DNA of 45,480 nt, from positions 1-45,480 of the forward strand of contig MESQ01000035.1 in NCBI GenBank assembly GCA_001771065.1, read 5' to 3'. Positions 39,000 to 45,480 of the stretch are shown here, piece after piece. A model generated the notes under the pieces. It ran no database searches. It worked only from the letters and a program-made list of their open reading frames with translations, and was not told the DNA's origin. Made by a program: the position numbers and the translations under genes. The number at the start of each line of letters is the position of its first letter. Position 1 is the first letter of the stretch. The DNA comes from Burkholderiales bacterium RIFOXYD12_FULL_59_19. Lineage in GTDB: Bacteria; Pseudomonadota; Gammaproteobacteria; Burkholderiales; Burkholderiaceae_C.

Positions 39000-39824
39000 C
39001 TACGCTCGCGCGGCTTGCAGCGTGGCGCGGGTTTTCATGGCTTCCTGGCGTGCGGCCTGGGCAAAATCGGCACCGCTTGAAGCGTACAAAATGGCCCGAG
39101 ATGAATTCACAATGATCGGCCCGTCATCACGCCAACCTGCCTTGACCGTGGCCAGGGCATCGCCGCCCTGGGCCCCCACGCCCGGAATCAACAGAGGCAC
39201 AGTAGGTGCGCAGGTGCGCACGCGCTCGATCTCGGCCGGGTAAGTGGCGCCCACCACCAGCCCCAACTGGCCATTAAGGTTCCATGGCCCCTGCGCCAAT
39301 TTCGCAATGTGCTCATAGAGCAAAGGCTCACCGGCAACATCGCTCAGACGCTGATTCTGAAAATCATCCCCCCCCGGGTTGGAGGTGCGACACAACAAAA
39401 AAACCCCTTTGCCATGGTATTTGAGGTAAGGCTGAATCGAGTCAAAGCCCATGAACGGTGACAGCGTGACGGCGTCAGCACCATAACGCTCAAATGCCTC
39501 CTTGGCATATTGCTCAGCGGTACTGCCAATGTCACCGCGCTTGGCGTCCAGAATGATGGGAACGCCCGGCGCGGCGCGGCGCATATGCGCCATCAGACGC
39601 TCAAGTTGGTCTTCGGCCCGGTGCGCCGCAAAATAGGCGATTTGCGGCTTGAATGCGCTCACCAGATCAGTCGTGGCATCAACGATCGCGGCGCAAAAAT
39701 CGTATATCCTGCTGGCATCACCCTTCAGGGTTGAAGGAAACCTGGCTGGCTCGGGATCCAACCCAACGCACAGCATGGAACCGTTTTGGCGCTCGGCATT
39801 GCGCAACATGTCTAAAAAGTTCAT
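39000..39824 (-). CDS. pyrF: Orotidine 5'-phosphate decarboxylase (type 2)
   Basis: Last step of UMP synthesis, decarboxylating OMP. 274 residues, the longer type 2 form found in betaproteobacteria and mycobacteria. The catalytic stretch is [15 protein letters not shown] (Asp-Lys-Asp array), preceded by [13 protein letters not shown] at the N-terminus and with the phosphate-binding region [14 protein letters not shown]. Convergent with the CoA-transferase gene; the two stops are 8 nt apart. Confidence 0.95.
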   Translation of the reverse strand: MNFLDMLRNAERQNGSMLCVGLDPEPARFPSTLKGDASRIYDFCAAIVDATTDLVSAFKPQIAYFAAHRAEDQLERLMAHMRRAAPGVPIILDAKRGDIGSTAEQYAKEAFERYGADAVTLSPFMGFDSIQPYLKYHGKGVFLLCRTSNPGGDDFQNQRLSDVAGEPLLYEHIAKLAQGPWNLNGQLGLVVGATYPAEIERVRTCAPTVPLLIPGVGAQGGDALATVKAGWRDDGPIIVNSSRAILYASSGADFAQAARQEAMKTRATLQAARA

Positions 39825-39932
39825 GGGCCAATTGTATGAAGCCTAAGCCTCCCTTAATCTTTGGCTAAGCTGGCCTTAAGGCTGCGCCGCGATGATTCAG
39901 GACATCACCAAGCAACACACCAGAGGTTTCCC

Positions 39933-40109
39933 ATGAATTCAGATCTGCGCAACTTTGTTACCCAATACCTTTCCATCGTTTTTGGCACCCTGATGTCAGT
40001 CAGCTTTTTCGCCTTTGTAGCCATCCCCTACAGTCTGGCTGGCCACCCGGGTGAACACCTCATTGCACAAGCCCCCACGGTCGTCACGGTGGCGGCATCG
40101 CAAGTTTGA
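39933..40109 (+). CDS. Small hypothetical membrane protein
   Basis: 58-residue product beginning MNSDLRNFVTQYLSIVFG, with one hydrophobic helix at about residues 13-36 (FGTLMSVSFFAFVAIPYSLAG) and a short hydrophilic end. A possible ribosome-binding site (AGAGG) lies upstream of the ATG at 39933. It is not a shadow of another gene and fills the gap between pyrF (-) and the CDF gene (+). No function can be assigned. Confidence 0.55.
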   Translation: MNSDLRNFVTQYLSIVFGTLMSVSFFAFVAIPYSLAGHPGEHLIAQAPTVVTVAASQV

Positions 40110-40160
40110 CCAGTCGGACTGTAGCCTAAACTTCAAGCTTATCAGCTATAAAACGGCCCC

Positions 40161-41114
40161 ATGCGCTCTGACGAATTTCCGGACAACGACGAAGACAGCC
40201 AATTTACCCCAGCCGAACGCTCTGCCGCTGCAGCACGCTCCACCTGGGTCAGTGTGGCAGTGAATCTGGTGCTGACAATTGCCCAGATTGTGGCCGGGGT
40301 GCTGTCCAAGTCGCAAGGCCTGATTGCCGACGGTATTCACACTCTGTCTGACCTGGTGGCAGATTTTGTGGTGCTGTTTGCCAACCACCACAGTCAGAAA
40401 GACGCCGATGAAGACCACCCCTACGGACACCAACGCTTTGAGACGGCGGCATCGCTCGTGCTGGGAGCACTGCTGCTGGCAGTGGGCTTGGGCATGCTGT
40501 GGTCAGCCGCCATCAAATTGCAGAGTCCTGAATCTATTGCCACGGTGCACATTACCGCCCTATGGGTTGCTGCTGGCGCACTTGTGGCTAAAGAGCTGCT
40601 GTTTCGCTACATGCTCACCGTTGCAAAAAAAGTCAAAAGCAGCATGCTCGTGGCCAATGCCTGGCATGCCCGTTCAGATGCAGCGTCGTCGCTGGTGGTG
40701 GGCGTAGGCATTATCGGCAACTTGATGGGTTACGCCATTCTGGACCCAATTGCCGCAGCCATTGTGGGATTTATGGTGACCAGAATGGGTTGGAGTTTTA
40801 GCTGGGATGCACTGCATGACCTAATGGACCGCGCTGTGGACGTGGCAGAGGTGCAGGCCATCCGCGAAACCCTGATGGACACCCCTGGCGTCAGCAATGT
40901 CCATGATGTACGTACCCGCAAGATGGGAGACATGGTGGTGGTGGATGCCCACCTGGAGGTAGATGCCTTACTGAACGTGGAGCAAGGCCATGACATCGCT
41001 GTGGCCGCCCGCAGCCGCGTAATGCAGCGACACAAAGTGATCAACATGATGATTCACGTCGACCCATTCAAACGTCCGGACTTGGACCATGATGAGTGTG
41101 ATCACCCAATTTGA
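40161..41114 (+). CDS. Cation diffusion facilitator family transporter
   Basis: Exports divalent metals (Zn, Fe, Co, Cd or Mn) by proton antiport. 317 residues with the usual six membrane helices and a C-terminal cytoplasmic metallochaperone-like domain. Metal-site residues are visible in GIHTLSDLVADFVVLFANH (helix 2, His and Asp) and NAWHARSDAASSL (helix 5, His and Asp), with HPYGHQRFET between helices 2 and 3. Metal specificity cannot be set from this. A strong terminator follows. Confidence 0.93.
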   Translation: MRSDEFPDNDEDSQFTPAERSAAAARSTWVSVAVNLVLTIAQIVAGVLSKSQGLIADGIHTLSDLVADFVVLFANHHSQKDADEDHPYGHQRFETAASLVLGALLLAVGLGMLWSAAIKLQSPESIATVHITALWVAAGALVAKELLFRYMLTVAKKVKSSMLVANAWHARSDAASSLVVGVGIIGNLMGYAILDPIAAAIVGFMVTRMGWSFSWDALHDLMDRAVDVAEVQAIRETLMDTPGVSNVHDVRTRKMGDMVVVDAHLEVDALLNVEQGHDIAVAARSRVMQRHKVINMMIHVDPFKRPDLDHDECDHPI

Positions 41115-41173
41115 TGGACTGATATTCACGAACGGTGATGGTCGGAGCGGCCAAGATTTTCAGGTTGCACAGC

Positions 41174-41207
41174 AAAACGGCACCAGTATCGCTACGGGTG
41201 CCGTTTT
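41174..41207 (+). terminator. Rho-independent terminator after the CDF gene
   Basis: AAAACGGCACC at 41174-41184 and GGTGCCGTTTT at 41197-41207 form a perfect 11-bp stem with a 12-nt loop, ending in four T. It lies 60 nt after the CDF stop. The rest of 41208-41449 has no gene I can support; another 8-bp inverted repeat, GTGTCCAC/GTGGACAC, spans 41330-41355. Confidence 0.8.
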
Positions 41208-41449
41208 GGCTTTGGGCGGCTAAAGATCAGGGCTACGACTTGGACCTTGAAATCATCGCTATAACGAGCGTGTCGCCGAGCAGACACTGGCAAGTGAATT
41301 TCAGAAGTTTCCGAGTTCGGAGTGTGTATGTGTCCACCTTTGTTGAAGTGGACACGATGGTCTTGAAAATCTTGACCGCAGGCAAGATGACTTCGCCACC
41401 CGCTTACGAGTAACCTCCATCCCCACCGCAACCATTGGGCACACAATAA

Positions 41450-41477
41450 AAACGCCCAATCATCAGATTGGGCGTTT
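41450..41477 (-). terminator. rRNA operon terminator
   Basis: AAACGCCCAATC at 41450-41461 and GATTGGGCGTTT at 41466-41477 form a perfect 12-bp stem with a 4-nt loop. On the minus strand it continues into TTATTGTG after five T. It lies 12 nt beyond the 5S gene. Confidence 0.92.
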
Positions 41478-41488
41478 AGGCATAGGAG

Positions 41489-41602
41489 CCTGACGATGAC
41501 CTACTTTCACACGGGAATCCGCACTATCATTGGCGCAAAGTCGTTTCACTGTCCTGTTCGGGATGGGAAGGAGTGGGACCAACTTGCTATGGTCGTCAGG
41601 CA
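41489..41602 (-). rRNA. rrf: 5S ribosomal RNA
   Basis: Minus-strand sequence begins TGCCTGACGACCATAGC and contains the conserved CCCACTCCTTCCCATCCCGA region and the CAGTGAAACG segment, ending ATCGTCAGG. The ends pair (TGACGA with TCGTCA). Length of about 114 nt fits. Ends are judged from the terminal stem and may be off by one or two bases. Confidence 0.93.
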
Positions 41603-41763
41603 AAACTTTTTGTCACCTTGACTATTGTCAAGGCAACCAATTTATAGAGCTAATCAGCTTTATCGAATTAACGAACCTAATTTCAATTGCTTGATTTTAG
41701 GATTTTTGAATGCGTCAACTTGGCATAACATCCTTGAGACACTTACGTGAATCAAAGTTATAG

Positions 41764-44641
<2,878 letters not shown>

Positions 44642-44991
44642 TATAACTTTGACATCTCTTGCGAGAATCAAAGCATCTTCAAGGAATGTTTGATTGGTCT
44701 TTCACCAATCGCGTTATGCCGTATTCAATTTAACTTGAATAACTCGAATTTCAAACGTGAAGTCTGATATTCATTTTGACGCAATCAAAAATTTGTCGCT
44801 AGCGGCACGGTGTGCACTAAACCTTTACGAATGTGCACTTTCCGCTAGCAACGCTGATTAAACTCTATAAATTGTTAAAGAACAGCCAATTGATCAGGTT
44901 ATCCCGATCAACAACAAAGTTGCCTCTATGCTCCGAAGAACTCGAAGCAACTTTGGTGTTGAATACTACTGATACGATAAGAAATAAAGAT
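44642..44991 (-). other. Spacer between tRNA-Ala and 23S rRNA
   Basis: 350 nt without a gene. It holds boxA (TGTTCTTTAACA, 44873-44884 on the minus strand), an antitermination site. It also has an imperfect stem whose outer arms are GCTAGCGG at 44798-44805 and CCGCTAGC at 44842-44849, with GTGCAC inner arms. These fit 23S leader processing structure. Confidence 0.7.
44873..44884 (-). promoter_or_regulatory. boxA antitermination element
   Basis: TGTTCTTTAACA on the minus strand in the 16S-23S spacer, one base from the Escherichia coli boxA core TGCTCTTTAACA, in the expected place ahead of the 23S gene. Nus factors bind such sites to prevent premature termination of rRNA transcripts. Confidence 0.8.
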
Positions 44992-45067
44992 TGGTGGAGG
45001 TGACAGGACTCGAACCCGCTACCTACTGCTTGCAAAGCAGCCGCTCTCCCAGCTGAGCTACACCCCC
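44992..45067 (-). tRNA. tRNA-Ala (anticodon TGC)
   Basis: Minus-strand 76-nt cloverleaf starting GGGGGTGTAGCTCAGC and ending CACCTCCACCA, with CCA encoded. Acceptor GGGGGTG pairs with CACCTCC (one G-T). The anticodon loop reads CTTTGCAAG, giving TGC. The T-arm is GCGGGTTCGAGTCCTGT. Standard position in the rRNA spacer. Confidence 0.97.
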
Positions 45068-45103
45068 AAAACCGGAAACGCTATTGGATGACTTTGCCGA
45101 CAT

Positions 45104-45180
45104 TGGTGGGTCTGGTTGGTCTCGAACCAACGACCCCTGCGTTATCAACACAGTGCTCTAACCAACTGAGCTACAGACCC
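45104..45180 (-). tRNA. tRNA-Ile (anticodon GAT)
   Basis: Minus-strand 77-nt cloverleaf starting GGGTCTGTAGCTCAGTTGG and ending CCAGACCCACCA, with CCA encoded. The anticodon loop reads TTGATAAC, giving GAT. T-arm contains GGTTCGAGACC. It lies next to the 16S 3' end and 36 nt from tRNA-Ala. Confidence 0.97.
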
Positions 45181-45281
45181 AAGTCGGTCACCTTCAACCA
45201 GGCTTTCACCATAGTCGTCAGCGACAACCTTCCAACAACCGATAAGTGTGAGCGTTCAAATTAAATTACTAGTGTTTCCAG

Positions 45282-45480
<199 letters not shown>

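Noticed and set aside
41192..41446. Minus-strand frame with a faint transposase-like segment
   Set aside because: Similarity is limited to about 16 residues, there is no catalytic region, and the upstream context gives no good start; kept only as a low-interest finding.

Overview
This window looks like chromosomal DNA of a Comamonadaceae betaproteobacterium, most like Rhodoferax. That assignment is inference from protein flavour, the leuS-lptE-holA order, the hpf-ptsN-hprK cluster, fused PntA, type 2 PyrF, and an rRNA operon ordered 16S-tRNA-Ile-tRNA-Ala-23S-5S. No database search was run. Most of the window is ordinary core metabolism. Two accessory blocks stand out, at 17.8-24.1 kb and 24.2-31.6 kb.

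Layout. 0.1-8.9 kb, minus strand: hpf, ptsN, hprK, bamE, dapB, exbB, exbD, leuS, lptE, holA (ribosome hibernation, nitrogen PTS control, envelope assembly, lysine synthesis, energy transduction, leucyl-tRNA charging, clamp loading). 9.2-16 kb: corA (+), then fadD-mtnN (-) and pntA-pntB (-). 16.1-17.8 kb, plus strand: a Nudix hydrolase translationally coupled to mnmA. 17.8-24.0 kb, minus strand: an apparent five-gene operon of RND adaptor, RND pump, sulfide:quinone oxidoreductase-like flavoprotein, DUF2892 membrane protein and a CsoR-family repressor. A candidate CsoR-type operator lies in its promoter.

24.2-31.6 kb is the most unusual part. It encodes a receiver-only response regulator, a small class I cytochrome c with an apparent His distal ligand, a receiver fused to two copies of a hydrophobic module, a membrane-anchored nine-haem cytochrome c, and a four-His cytochrome b. 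Facing them is a two-gene operon for a histidine kinase with c-haem motifs in its periplasmic domain and a sigma-54-dependent response regulator. Three sigma-54-type (-24/-12) promoters lie in front of the cytochrome and receiver genes. I read the block as an inner-membrane quinol:multihaem cytochrome c electron-export module under haem/redox-sensing sigma-54 control, similar in logic to the CbcL and CbcBA/BccR systems of Geobacter.

31.8-41.1 kb: ssb (-), an MFS transporter (-), uvrA (+), a propionate/acetate CoA-transferase (+), pyrF (-), a small membrane peptide gene (+) and a cation diffusion facilitator (+). 41.45-45.48 kb holds the rRNA operon on the minus strand, with the 16S gene cut by the window end.
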